Assembly (NCBI RefSeq): GCF_033807575.1
Contig: NC_084720.1
Coordinates: 19,723,570 to 19,787,569 of the forward strand
Length of the DNA: 64,000 nt
Reading direction: 5' to 3'
Origin: Cydia pomonella
Lineage: Eukaryota > Arthropoda > Insecta > Lepidoptera > Tortricidae
Positions 34,117 to 45,285 of this stretch are shown piece by piece. The translations under genes and the position numbers were made by a program. Numbering within the stretch: the stretch's first letter is position 1; each line of letters begins with the position of its first letter. The notes below the pieces were generated by a model. It searched no databases and was not told where the DNA came from. It worked only from the letters and a program-made list of their open reading frames with translations.

Positions 34117-34243
34117 TGAAAATGGTGTAATTTTGTTATCATTCGCGCGGGCATTTCGCTCGTACTTGTTCTTACATATACTGACAAGAGCGAGACGCGC
34201 GGGCGAATGATATAACAACAAAATCACATCATTTTGACATCAA
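34117..34243. repeat. Foldback repeat (GCGCGGGCATTTCGCTCGTA)
   Basis: The left arm ATTTTGTTATCATTCGCGCG, GGCATTTCGCTCGTACTTGT pairs with the right arm ACAAGAGCGAGACGCGCGGG, CGAATGATATAACAACAAAA. Diverged relatives seem to be present near 10500 and 11390. Confidence 0.6.
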
Positions 34244-34622
34244 AATGTAAGTTCCATTTAGCAGGCACATTGACTTTTTCCGAGATGTAAAGGCCACGTG
34301 TAGTAATCATTTACGGTTAATTAAGTAGAAATTGTAACTGGAAAAGGAATCCTCTAGGAGTCGTTGATGAATTCGTCAAAAAGAATTGGATTATTTCGAG
34401 TGACGAAAATTCCAGGAAGGAAATGACATTGTATTTCAGGCTAACGACGATTTCTTTTATTGAGTTTCGAATTGTTGAGGTTTTACACAGATATCGGAAA
34501 TACGTATTTAACACAATCGGATTAAGACCAACCTCGAAACCTCTAGAACAGTCATAAAATTTGGTATGTATATAAATTAAAGGCCCCTTTTTCATGCTCA
34601 CACTATTTGACACTTGGGGACC

Positions 34623-34668
34623 TTTTTACTCGACTGCGACTTCGTCGTCGTTCGCAGTCGAGTAAAAT
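34623..34668. repeat. Short perfect-armed hairpin
   Basis: TTTTACTCGACTGCGAC, about 12 loop bases, then GTTCGCAGTCGAGTAAAA. The arms are complementary over about 17 bases. It is not followed by a T run that would suggest a Pol III terminator. Confidence 0.6.
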
Positions 34669-35064
34669 GTTAATATTGGAGTAGATCACGTACAAATGTA
34701 CAGTTAATAATGGAATTCATATTCCTCCGAGTTTCCTATTAAGAGAATGTCCCCTGGAAGTGTATAAGCGTTAAACTTAGATTCAGCAAGTATTTTCTAT
34801 AACAAGATGTATTTTTTCCGCAAAGATATCCTATATATGATATATGGCTGCGATTCCTCGAGGGCGCCAAATGTCAAATGTTGTGGGCATGAAAAAGGGA
34901 ACTTTAATTTATATACATACCATAGATTTCGAGGTTGGTGCTAATCCGATTGTGCTAATTATGCTAACACCATTTCTACAGATGATTTCGAAATGGGTAT
35001 ATTGTAATTTAACATGATATAATATGTATGTTTCGGAAAAATTCTGCTTTGAATTAAGAATGAT

Positions 35065-35330
35065 CAATGTGAATATCCTAGCAGTAAGACGTGGGACTCT
35101 TAAACCGAAAATCGTGGATTCGATCCATGACCTTATGTACAAAATATAATTTGAAATTTTTAATCGCTTTTCAGTGAAAGTAAAGCTGAATTATTCCAAT
35201 AAGGTTTAATTTTCACTCTGGAATGTCACGTTACCATGTGCTTTTTAAAAACTAATGTCTGCGCCAAATCCTTAGGTTACCAAAAGATCCCAGGCTCCTA
35301 AGGATTCAAGGGGGAAAACACTAAGATAAG
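35065..35330 (+). mobile_element. Old, diverged tRNA-derived SINE
   Basis: A weak version of the SINE at 16834-17163. It has GTGGATTCGATCCATGACC at the B-box position, ATCGCTTTTCAGTGAAAGTA, CAATAAGGTTTAATTTTCAC, AAAAACTAATGTCTGCGCCA and CAGGCTCCTAAGGATTC. Many differences show it is an older insertion than the 16.8 kb copy. Confidence 0.55.
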
Positions 35331-35449
35331 GAAAATGATTTAAGCGTTTCGGAAGGAAATTGCTTTGAGTCCAGGATGGACGGCGTGAATATTACATACA
35401 TATTACATTTTAATGTTTGCTCTGTAGGTTACCTGGAGGCTTATTCAGG

Positions 35450-35620
35450 TTTAATAACTTGTTACGGTTTTGACCTCGTTTTGATACAACCTTGAAGTTC
35501 GCTCTGGCTGATATGCGAAATGAAGTGAAAGTTGTGCGTGAGGTGCTTAGTTTTCCAATCGCCAACATGATCGTCGAGGTCGTATTAGAACCAGTCCAAA
35601 ACCACAATAAGTTGCTAAAT
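35450..35620. repeat. Foldback family F-GATACGACC, copy 3
   Basis: TTTAATAACTTGTTACGGTT, TTGATACAACCTTGAAGTTC and, on the right, ATCGTCGAGGTCGTATTAGA, CCAAAACCACAATAAGTTGC-TAAAT, which pairs with the left end. Confidence 0.7.
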
Positions 35621-37159
35621 TATAATTGACTCCTGCTGTGGGCACAATGCTGGCAATGTCAACATAATTTCCCGGTAATCTCCCGGTCGTGAGCTCACCA
35701 CGGCTGCTCGGGCTCGAAACGCTCACAGACCACTTACTTGCCCATTAGACGGAGCATGCAAGACTCGCGGTCAAAATGTATATTCCATTATGTCACGTTT
35801 TAGGGTGAAAAAAATATTCTCTTGTATGTGCGTGGAAACAACAATTTTATTTATATTACTAACTTTGCGATTACTACAGGAAAGACGCGAACGAGTTAAA
35901 CGTAGGTACAGTATAATGATTGTATATTACCCTGCTGCATCGTCATTGATGCGGCGTTGCTGCGGATGATGTTATTGTCAATTTCCTTCATACGTCAACG
36001 ATTCCATACAAAATCCTTGTGCTTTATAATTAACATTTATAATACATATTATTCAAATTAAGTGCCTTGACTTGCGTGTGCAAATAGCAAGTGTAGATGC
36101 AGAGGCACGCGTTGCCTCTTAGAGTTAACGTGCTTTACGCGTGCAAACAGGCTTAAGAGAATGTGGAATTAACTGCGAGTGACATACATAATACAATCTT
36201 AACGGAGATGCTTCAGGGAACCATTGCAATGGGACTCGATAAGAGCTGGTTAACAAAAAAAATGTAGTTATTATACTGATTTTTTACACGTTTTAATCAA
36301 AGGGCAGTCTAGTGAAAACGAGTTTTCATTGAGCGATACGGAAAACTAGTTTCAACTAGGAAAAACGCGTTTTCACAGAAAACTTAGTAATGCCACTATT
36401 TCGGATCTTCAACTAATGCTACCACTAAATAATTACACGCTTAGGTATAAATAAAGTTCGCTCAATGGGAAATGGAGTCGGAAATGCCACAAATCGGCCG
36501 GAGCTGCAGTAATGAAGCCGCAAAGAGCGCACGCTGCTCCGACCACTAATTATTCATTAATATTTCATTTCATCGGCCCTTTGTTTTGTCACAACGGCTG
36601 CAATTCGGATGGTTTTGTGTGTTTAATGTACGCTTGAAACTAGTGCACGGTGTAGGTTAATGTAATGTGTAAAAATGTTGGCTGTCTTATAGAAAGCATC
36701 GACGTTTGATCTGCCAAAATGAATGACCCAGCAGTGACCAATCAACCAGCCAATGAGTCAGCAACTGAATAAGACTGATAATGTTGGTGAAACACTCCTT
36801 TTTTTTCCTCAGTTGAATTATTTCCGTTATTCAAATAATTTTAAATTTAGCAATAAATTTATAATGTGATGGCACTGAACCCTACGGTTTAACAATTGTA
36901 TAGGGCCCTTAACTAGGGCGAATAATGATAAGAGAACCCTTGTAGCGACACCAGGTCTGCCGAATGAGACATAAGTAGAATATAAGAAGGTGCCCTTTGT
37001 TTATGTTTTAACATTAGCTAACAGTATTTGCTTTATATAAAGACTGAAAAATAAATGTGTCATAAGAATTAATCGAGATGGCGGAAAACTACAAATGACA
37101 GGGTTGAGTGCAGAAAATGAGGGCAGGCCTTTGCCCAGCAGTAGGACACTAAATTAGGC
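35621..37159. other. Non-coding, minor repeats only
   Basis: Around 36305-36390 GTGAAAACGAGTTTTCATTG and GAAAAACGCGTTTTCACAG make a small inverted repeat. At 37115-37145 GGCCTTTGCCCAGCAGTAGG resembles a LINE 3' end. No gene seen. Confidence 0.4.
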
Positions 37160-37630
37160 TAACAAAAAAAAAAAAAAAATTTTTTATTTTCTCCTAAGTT
37201 TGCCTGATACTAATTGTAAGTGCACTGATTGTTAACTTTTTGTTTGTACTTGGCAGAAGCTTATGTATTATTCTGCAAGGACTTTAATTTGTCAGTGATT
37301 TTCCACTGGTTTTCCTAAGCCGGGCGTCGGAAACTCGTGTGACAATGTGGCGCCCAACGTGTGGCCTAACCCATCATACTGAGTTAACTCTCACGCTCTC
37401 AGACTGAGCTCTCTCGAAAAAATATTACCAATTGTTGAAAAAAACATTCTGTACAAGTACAAGCAAGTTGCTTAAAAGTGGTACCTGCAGCGTTGGTGAT
37501 GCAGCGTTGCCGCAGCAGCAGGAAATGGACAATGACGTAGAGTCAGGCCAAGCTAACTCGGCAGCGATTTTCGCATCACAGCTGTGCAAGTGTTATTTTA
37601 AACGACAAACTTCTATCAAATTCTGACTTT
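37160..37630 (+). mobile_element. LTR retrotransposon remnant: LTR edge, primer binding site, leader
   Basis: TGGCGCCCAACGTGTGGCC at 37348-37366 is complementary, with one mismatch, to the 3' end of insect tRNA-Lys including the CCA. This is the reverse-transcription primer site just inside the 5' LTR of many insect Gypsy-type elements. CGTGTGACA directly before it would be the LTR edge. The sequence after it (open frame 37432-37626, with QQQEMDNDVESG) may be leader and start of gag, but I recognise no gag domain. No pol genes and no second LTR were seen within the window, so this is a remnant. Confidence 0.5.
37348..37366 (+). promoter_or_regulatory. tRNA-Lys primer binding site of an LTR element
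   Basis: Complement of the tRNA-Lys 3' end (GGGCGCCA side) with one mismatch. It would prime minus-strand synthesis of an LTR retroelement (known mechanism); here it is a relic. Confidence 0.55.
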
Positions 37631-37964
37631 TACTTACACTTGCGCAGGCAGGGCTATTAATATCGCATCCAACTTAGCTTGGTCTGACTTTATAATTTTA
37701 TTTTATTTGAATTTAATAAAGCGATGTCTATGTAGTCTGAGATTATAGGTTACCCATGCGTTGCGGATTTATACCTGGAAAAGATTCCAAACTTCATATT
37801 CGGCAGCGGGCAGCTATGAGGCACAGGGTTTGTACAAGGTAAGAGTTGAATTATTCATGGGGCGGGCTAAAGCGCGCCGGAACTCCTACCTCTTCTACGT
37901 CTTGCACTTATGTGTGCGCCCCAGTTATGTATGAGTTTTTATTCTCGTATTTGTAGATATTAAA

Positions 37965-38171
37965 AGCTATCCCTACTTAAGTAATATTATACATGCGAAG
38001 GTAATTCCGTTTGTCTGTCTGTTACCTCTTTATGCTTAAACCGTTGAACCGGTTTTAGACGAAATTTGGTATGGATCTCAATTTCCTGTAACTATCCAGT
38101 TTGAGGCCCGAGGGAAGGCATTATCATCATCATCTCCATAGAGTCGAAGTTGCGGGCGGAAGCTAGTATTT
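37965..38171 (+). repeat. Dispersed lepidopteran repeat (ATTATACATGCGAAGGTAA family)
   Basis: ATTATACATGCGAAGGTAAT, GTCTGTCTGTTACCTCTTTA, TGCTTAAACCGTTGAACCGG, GACGAAATTTGGTATGGATC and GCGGGCGGAAGCTAGTATTT follow the order of a very common non-coding lepidopteran repeat. The middle is shortened. Confidence 0.7.
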
Positions 38172-38529
38172 AATATGTTAACTGCATGACACTTATCAAC
38201 AACTAACATTTTCTTGATTTAAAAGTTTTCATGAAGGTTTTTGTTTAAATATAGTTAGGAGATAAAAAAGATTGCCTGATAGTAAGAAATAACACCGGTT
38301 GCCGGTTTTATGATGAGTTGCGTGTTGCGTGTAAAAATGTATATCTCCGTAAGATGTCTCCCTTGTATTATTTAGGAGTCATGTATGGAGTATACTTACT
38401 TAGAACCTTATTAGGTCCTAAGATTTTATTTTCCTATAAAACCCACTTGCGACTTGTGTGTGCGATCTATATCAAGGATAATCATCGAGAGAAACATCTC
38501 CAAGACTAATATATCTCCGTACTCTCATC

Positions 38530-38625
38530 TTATAGGCCACCGATAAGACCGCCTGTGGCTATGTTTCTTCACACAATCTGTTTTAAAATTTGTTTTCTTT
38601 GTGGTGCAATAAAGAATATTTACTT
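38530..38625 (+). repeat. LINE-type 3' end
   Basis: CCACCGATAAGACCGCCTGT, then TTTCTTTGTGGTGCAATAAA and GAATATTTAC. The same end occurs on the minus strand at 44208-44312. Confidence 0.6.
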
Positions 38626-38922
38626 ACTAACTTAACGGCCGGCAACGCCCTCTGTCCATAGGCAACTGTAATTACTTATCATCTGGCGATTATTCTGCTC
38701 GTTTGTCTCCTATAACATAAAAATACCTGTAGGAGCAATAACGGTGCAGTCGGATCGAAACATGTCGAAAGCGATAATTAAATTGAGAAAAATAACAGTC
38801 GTGCCGCATTAAAATAAGTAGGTGTTAAATTTAATGTTTAATTTTTTTATGTGCTCCAATAACTTTCGAGCGCTACGTGCAGTCTAAACTCCATTGTGCG
38901 AATGGCACCCGAACCCGATCGT

Positions 38923-39075
38923 GATTTAAGAATTTGTTACGGTTTTCATCTTATTTTGATACGACCACGAAGACGCTCTTACTGATTAGTGAAAATCCTG
39001 CTTGAAATGCGCGCTAACCAAAACGATTGTCAAGGTTGTGTCAAAACCAGTTCAAACCATAACAAATTGATAAAT
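38923..39075. repeat. Foldback family F-GATACGACC, copy 4
   Basis: ATTTAAGAATTTGTTACGGT, ATTTTGATACGACCACGAAG and the inverse ACGATTGTCAAGGTTGTGTC, AAACCATAACAAATTGATAA-AT. Confidence 0.7.
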
Positions 39076-39389
39076 TAGAATCGACCTCCCGCTTTGGTAA
39101 CAAATTAGTAAGCAAGCCCCGGAACAACTCATAGCGACACAACTAACATTATACACTAACGTGTAATGTAACTATGCGGGCGGAATTTAAGACGGAAACT
39201 CGGCTGTGCTTACCCGACTGACAAAAGGGAGATGTTTTTCAACTGTATTTTGTAGATGTGTTTGTCTAATTTGTTTTGTGTGACTTTAAATACCTGTAAC
39301 GGTTTAGTGTTGTTTTTAAATGTGAGGTAGCATTAAGTATTACACTCCGGATATGTTTTACCGGCTGAGCAGTGGCACTTAATTGCCAA

Positions 39390-39640
39390 TATTTTATGAT
39401 ATAGAAGGCAAACGAGGAGCCATATCGCCTAACGGTACATAAGCAATTATTGTCGCCCATGGACACCTGCACAGAAGACCACAACAAGGTTGTCCGACGA
39501 AAAGGTCAAGGTCGCAGAAAGCCTATGGATGAGAGCGGCGCAAGACCGGTCGTTGTGGAGATGTCTGGAGGAGGCCTATGTCTAGCAGTGGACATCTTTC
39601 GGCTGATATGATGGACACCTGCAACATCAGAGGGGTGGAA
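39390..39640 (+). repeat. Dispersed lepidopteran repeat, split by an RTE tail
   Basis: TTTTATGATATAGAAGGCAA, ACGAGGAGCCATATCGCCTA, TGTCGCCCATGGACACCTGC, then after the insertion ATGGACACCTGCAACATCAG-AGGGG. The uninterrupted version at 41010-41118 reads CGCCCATGGACACCCGCAAC-ATCAGAGGGG. Confidence 0.75.
39472..39610 (+). mobile_element. RTE-type LINE, truncated to 139 bases, with 13-bp target duplication
   Basis: ATGGACACCTGCA flanks the insert at 39459-39471 and 39611-39623. The insert can be read as AAQDRSLWRCLEEAYV, a TAG codon, then QWTSFG and a stop: the C-terminus of RTE-clade LINE proteins, with the Gln before QWT changed to a stop. It ends TCTTTCGGCTGATATG, as RTE elements do, without a long poly-A. 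Confidence 0.85.
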
Positions 39641-41009
39641 GTAGATGGACAACCTTTAAGGTGAGAGTATGCTCATTTCTTCAGGGAACAATTCCTCGGA
39701 ATATTGGATGGCTGTTCCATACTTCACGTAAAACTTGTTGGGTTGGAGCTGTTGGAGTCTATTAATCCAATCTTTTAAATGAGAAAATGATTCGGTGCCT
39801 GCCCGTAACCTTTATTTTGATGAAATTTTAAACTAATATTGTAGAAGTAAATATAGCCTGATATTTGTAACAAAACACTTATTCAATTCGTTCACTGTTT
39901 ATTCAATTCAATTCAATAACCTGATTACGCAGAATTTTCATTACGTGGTTCTCTGTGAAGCTTTTAATAATGTTTGAAAGACATTAATTGTATAACAATC
40001 TGAGCACTTTCTGCGAAAGATGTTATTCTACGTAACGAAAATACTGCCAAATATTTTAAGATGCGAAAATTGTTATGAAATCCAGACAAATAATTAAGAA
40101 TGGATTTAACAACATTGTTATTCGTTCCTTTCATTCCTATTTTTATATTATTTCATTTCATACGAGTCACTAAACTCATCACATTACGTATAACCTGATT
40201 TCCTATTGTGATTTATATGTTTTGTAATCTGAATGGTATTGAGTCTAGATCTCGGTTCTGTATATATTATTTTTGCAATAAATAATGTATTAACGAGCGA
40301 ATAAAATGTGTGTTTTTGTGCAATAAAGTTTGAATAAATAAACAAGGTTAATAATTTACAAAATTACACAGAATAAGGTCCTCCCAAGATGTAGCAATAT
40401 TTTGTTACAGCTGAGCTGATAGGTGGAATAACAGGTATTTGCATAGGAAAATAGCTCAGAGGGCGGCGCGGTGTAGACCCACTTACTGCGTCAACATCAT
40501 TAAAGCAGGCCGCGGATTTTCCTCGTAGCTCCCGGCTTGACTCTCGAAGGCGCAATGTCAAGTTAAAATTATATAATTTACATTAAAAGCTCCATTAATT
40601 TCCTTAAAACTTCTTATTAGATTTTGGTGACATTAAAAGTAACTGGAATGTATAACTACTCATAAAAACATATAAGGATTTCCAAGTCTTCGTGAAATCG
40701 GGGAGCAAAGGCAAAATATGTCCCGGCGAATTCGGAGCCTTAAACCTAGGCAAGTAAATTCACAAAACGGACAGCAAAGCAAGTGTACATACGTTAGTTA
40801 CAATACAAATATGTATGCAGGGGTGCTAAGCTAACCGTATTGCTTACTGTACTTATACTGATATTAAAAATTTGTACCTACTCTTTATTCTGAACACAAT
40901 CGTAAGGCAATGCGCAGTTAGCCAGCCCTGATGGAAGACTTAATTTTGATGGTGCATGACGTGTGGGCGGTACAGTACGGTACGGTCCTGAACTTCTTTA
41001 CTAGACAAC
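39641..41009. other. Non-coding; one retroposon 3' end
   Basis: At about 40255-40345 TTTTGCAATAAATAATGTAT and TTTTTGTGCAATAAAGTTTG look like two retroposon 3' ends. The minus open frame at 40364-40561 lies in a GC-richer patch and shows no family. Confidence 0.4.
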
Positions 41010-41118
41010 GTCTTTTTTATGATATAGGAGGCAAATGAGGAGACGGATCACCTGATGGTAAGCGATTACCGCCGCCCATGGACACCCGCAACATCAGAGG
41101 GGTTGTAAGTGCGTTGCG
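41010..41118 (+). repeat. Dispersed lepidopteran repeat, uninterrupted copy
   Basis: TTTTTTATGATATAGGAGGC, AAATGAGGAGACGGATCACC, TGATGGTAAGCGATTACCGC, CGCCCATGGACACCCGCAAC. This is the empty-site reference for 39390-39640. Confidence 0.75.
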
Positions 41119-41639
41119 GGTAATATACTAACACGTCGCTAAGGCACTGACAACAAGGAATAAATATATTTCTGGAACATTGTGAACTCGACTATACAAG
41201 TAAAATGTGGTTTGCAACACGCTTGGTGCTACATGTATGTGATAAGTTGCTTGGAGAACGAGCTAGCAAGTGACTTCACTGTCCTCGAGGCTATGACTAA
41301 CGCCAGCACATAAATCTAAGCAAGTGAGTCCTCTGCCCACGCAGCTATGGACGACGCGAGCATATAAATCTGCTCGCCTCCGCAAACGAGCAAAAACTTG
41401 TTATTTCGCGAGCTGGGCCCTCGGGGGCGCGATTCGTTACCAGGGACCCGGAAATGAATAATGTTTCCAGTGATAAAGTGCCCAAAAATGTTCATTTGAT
41501 TATTGACTCAATTGTGCCGTTTCCCCGGTTTTGTTTTAGGGCGAGTTTTAAAAAGGGTGTTATAAACTTGGGTTGTTTGCGAGTTTTCACCAAGCTCGTT
41601 TTCATTGAGAAGTGTAAACACAATCGTCATCTTTCATCA

Positions 41640-41750
41640 GCGCACATTTTTACGAGTGTGATGCCATCTGACCCTCTCTAAGGAGTAAATGGGCCTTGTT
41701 GAAATTTATCCAGTTTTCCTACATATTTCTTCACCAAAATTTGATTATTA
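41640..41750 (-). mobile_element. SINE fragment, diverged
   Basis: GATGCCATCTGACCCTCTCT, AGTAAATGGGCCTTGTTGAA and TTTATCCAGTTTTCC, then TTTCTTCACCAAAATTTG, run parallel to the plus-strand reading of the minus-strand SINE at 16834-17163. Only the body is left. Confidence 0.55.
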
Positions 41751-42094
41751 GAGAGAGTAACTGCACTAGAACTCTGCCCCACCAAGCATAACAACCGTGA
41801 GTCTCGTTGAAAGCTCTGTATGTATTTGGAACTTATACCCTGACAAGATTTTATTGATGTTGTGGATTTTCAGTGGTACTATTTTATTTTACAGACAAGG
41901 AGACTTTTTGATTACAGACGCTGAAAGTCATCGAACGTCACCAATGTTAACAAAAAGAAGAGATTATAGCAGAAGCAATTATAAACGATTTTACCGCAAA
42001 ACAGTGTAAGATTTTTTTTTAAATAAATTATACGTTAAAATCAATCATATTTAAGCTCAGGGCAAAAGAGAATCTTGTCAAGCTTCATTAACAT

Positions 42095-42230
42095 CTGCGG
42101 TTGTAGCAAGGTATTTTTATCACTAGCCAGCTTGGCACCATGCCTGTCACGTTCTAACAAGTATGTAAGTGCGAAAATAACAGGCATATTGACAGTGACA
42201 AGTGATAAAAATGCGATCGTGCTACAGCCG
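42095..42230. repeat. Foldback family F-CTGTCACG, copy 3
   Basis: CTGCGGTTGTAGCAAGGTAT, TTTTATCACTAGCC, ACCATGCCTGTCACGTTCTA, then the inverse with TGACAAGTGATAAAAATGCG and GTGCTACAGCCG. Confidence 0.7.
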
Positions 42231-43846
42231 CTGTTCTGTTTAATTATGGGTAAACTACCTGTTAAATGTGTTTTTAATGTCACTTACGATTGCAGATACA
42301 AACAGTCACCGTGGAGTGGACGCCAGCCCTTACTGGTGAGCTTCAGCCAAGGTCGTCTGATGCCCTATTATCTTGGAATCTCCCGGCGTTGAAGAGGTTC
42401 CACGTTCCTGATATTAATATTACTCACGTATGATAAAGAGCGCGCCCCGTGCCGTTGATTCCTTACACGCGGCTCATATCTAAAGGCACTTATATTATAA
42501 AAAGAGGTTTAATGAAAGGATGAAAGCAGAATTTATGTTTTTATAAGCTGTTAAAGTTTTATTTATGAATTTTATGATAAACCAGTTATGGTGATCACAT
42601 CTCTATCATTGTGTCGACGTCGAATGTATGACTATTGCAAGGGGGAACTTTAAGGGGCTGGCGGAGTAACGGCACCACTTTTCGGCCTGGCAACATCGGG
42701 GTTCGGACCTAGGAAAGGAACACAACTACAAGGGTCAGAAGTCAAACTGCGGTCTAATAATTATACATAGGACACAATTCTAGGGATGCTAAGACGTTTT
42801 CTACCGGATAGATTTATATTTAAGTTAAACTACACACATCAATGCGGTCAGACACACCTCGTACTCCTCTCGAAGGGTCCATACACATTTAGGATTCAGA
42901 TTCCGCGCCTTTTTCTCTTGACAAATCTGTTTGCCAGACATACCACAAATGCGTTGCTATATGGCACTGACTCACTGTACCCGTCGATTCAGATAATAAT
43001 TTCTTCGTATTAAGTTATGAATATGATCTGTTTAAATTGATAGGCCTCCTAGTTGCGGAGTTCAAGTGCTTTAGTCATGCCTCGCTCTATTTCTTGACCT
43101 CTTCCGGCTTTGAGGTTTCCTGACCCGGCTGATATTACACAAGAGATGAAGGTCGCGACCCGCGTGAAGCTTGTGACAAAGCTCCTGTATACTGGGGCCT
43201 ATACAGATAGTTATCAAAGGGATGGATATGATGTGTCAGCTGTCAACAGTGAGTGAGTCTGGTTGAAGAAATATCACTGTTATGTGTTGTTGTGTTAAGT
43301 ATTTGAATACACTGCACTACGAGGTTGCACTGCGAGATCTGCAAATAATCATAATAATATCAAACCTACTCGTTTTCAGAGCTCGAAATCAGAGCACCTA
43401 CATGTTTTATAAGTGCTCCCGATGAGGGGAAGATTATTTTTTACATTTCACTACAACAAAATACAAGGGCAGAGGACATAATTCTAAATGGAGATGATAC
43501 CTATACTTACGTAGCTATACCTAAAGTAACAAATTAACCTAAAACACTAGCAGTTGCTCGACGTTGCCTTATCGTTAATGGGTCCCCGAGCTTGCTACAA
43601 ACTCTGAGAAACGCCTCGGCTGTAACGGCAACACTCTTTGAGCATCGCTAGAGCTTATGCCTTCGCAATAAGGTTGACGAACAGTCAGTTAACAGTTTGG
43701 AGGATACCGGCCTTATCTTAGTGGCATTTCGTATTTAGAACAGTGTAGGAATTTCCGGGAAACGGTAAGGTGCATAAACCTGGGTAATTTAATAGTTTTC
43801 CCACGAGCACCTACATCATAAATATTACTAGTACGTTCCGTTGTAG
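42231..43846. other. Non-coding, no gene seen
   Basis: No recognised gene or repeat. The open frame at 42786-43013 has no family resemblance. Confidence 0.4.
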
Positions 43847-43915
43847 TAAGAGGGAAGGGATGATGTGACCGCTTTTCTATACAAACGTAGTCCTAATTTT
43901 CCTCTCTGGATATTC
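43847..43915 (+). repeat. Single arm of MITE M1
   Basis: AGAGGGAAGGGATGATGTGA, CCGCTTTTCTATACAAACGT, AGTCCTAATTTTCCTCTCTG-GATAT. No partner arm was found downstream, so it is a solo or truncated end. A separate small hairpin, AATCTGATTTAGTTA and TAACTAAATCAGACT, lies at about 43940-43986. Confidence 0.6.
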
Positions 43916-44207
43916 ACACTACACAAACAATCTACCCCAATCTGATTTAGTTATCATGTAGCTATGTATGTTAACTAAATCAGACTGAAATTATGATCAT
44001 TTTCAGAGTAACGTACAAACAAAAAGAATTTTTTTGCTTTATACTAGTGCGTAGAAACTTGAATAAACGATATTTTCCAGGAATTAAATCTGACTAGACT
44101 GATTATTCGCCTCCGCAAACCCCAGCATTATGAATAGGTATAATTCTTAGATCCTATTAGATTAAATAATCGTAAATCTGTAGTTGAAATTTTTTACAAT
44201 ACTAATC

Positions 44208-44312
44208 CTCTTTATTGCACAACTTCAAAATAACATTTACGGCGGAGAGACATACATAATACATCCAGACAGAGGTGACAACAGGCGGTCTTATCGCTAA
44301 AGAAACGTGCCA
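44208..44312 (-). repeat. LINE-type 3' end
   Basis: On the minus strand TTAGCGATAAGACCGCCTGT, TGTCACCTCTGTCTGG, and GAAGTTGTGCAATAAAGAGG match the end at 38530-38625. Confidence 0.6.
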
Positions 44313-44744
44313 ATAACGTGCAAACGTGTCATATTTTCTTACCTCTGTGAAATCTCTCATGTATAAAATATATATACTTTACAGACTAACATACAATACA
44401 TACCATGATAACTTTGAGCCTTTGAAAGCCTTTGTTGCTAACCACTCGCTCCCCGCGTCACACCTCACAGGCACCGAAACACCCAAATATTTCTCACAAT
44501 CCCACAATAAAGGTAAATTCGACCTTTACCGAACAGCTTTACCGGCGATTACCCGACTTTACAAACGTTTTCCTGTCAGCCCTTGGAGGTCGACTCCGTT
44601 TTAACAATTTGATATGTTGTTTTGATACTTTAGTAGTCTCAATAGGCATTTTACGCGCAGCAGTAAGAATGATCGATTATTGTTACGGCTCCAGGGGTCA
44701 AGCCAACGTGACAATCGTACATCGACAAATGCCAAACAAAAAAA

Positions 44745-45090
44745 AGCGGGCAAGTGCGAGTCGGACTCGCCCATGAAGGGTCCGTACCTTTTTAAGACGT
44801 ATTAAAAAAATACTTACTAGATCTCGTTGAAACCAATTTTTAGTGGAAGTTTGCATGGTAATGTACATCATATTTTTTTTTTAGTTTTATCTGTCTCTTA
44901 TTTTAGATGTTACAGGGGGGGGGGGGGTGGGACACATTTTACCACTTTGGAAGTGTCTCTCGCGCAAACTATTCAGTTTAGAAAAAATGATATTAGGAAC
45001 CTAAATATAATTTTTGAAGACCTATCTATAGATACCCCACACGTATGGGTTTGATGAAAAAAATCCTATAATCGGAACCCTAAAAATGTA
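44745..45090 (+). repeat. Dispersed lepidopteran repeat (GTGCGAGTCGGACTCGCCC) with G tract
   Basis: GGCAAGTGCGAGTCGGACTC, CATGAAGGGTCCGTACC, TAGATCTCGTTGAAACCAAT, GTTTGCATGGTAATGTAC, a run of about 13 G near 44916, GTGGGACACATTTTACCACT, and finally ATCCTATAATCGGAACCCTA-AAAAT. This is a common non-coding repeat whose complementary end appears at 6128-6165. The open frame 44827-45054 crosses it and is not a gene. Confidence 0.7.
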
Positions 45091-45178
45091 TTGAGATGAC
45101 TATTTCTGTACATGATTTAAGTCTTAATTGGCATTTTCTATGAACAATTGTCATCTTGGCCCACCTCCTGTGGTCTAA

Positions 45179-45285
45179 GCATGGTAGCCTCTTTATCGCC
45201 TGTCACCATGCCTCTCCCGTTCTAACAAGTGTGTAAGTGTGAAAGTGACAGGTAATGAAAATAAAACAGCAGCCTCGCCTCCTGT
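45179..45285. repeat. Foldback family F-CTGTCACG, copy 4
   Basis: GCATGGTAGCCTCTTTATCG, CCTGTCACCATGCC, GTTCTAACAAGTGTGTAAGT, GAAAGTGACAGGTAATGAAA and AGCAGCCTCGCCTCCTG. The right arm is more diverged than in other copies. Confidence 0.6.

Noticed and set aside
34623..34668. Hairpin considered as a microRNA precursor or terminator
   Set aside because: Arms are only about 17 bases, and there is no suitable flanking stem or T run; it resembles ends of common repeats.
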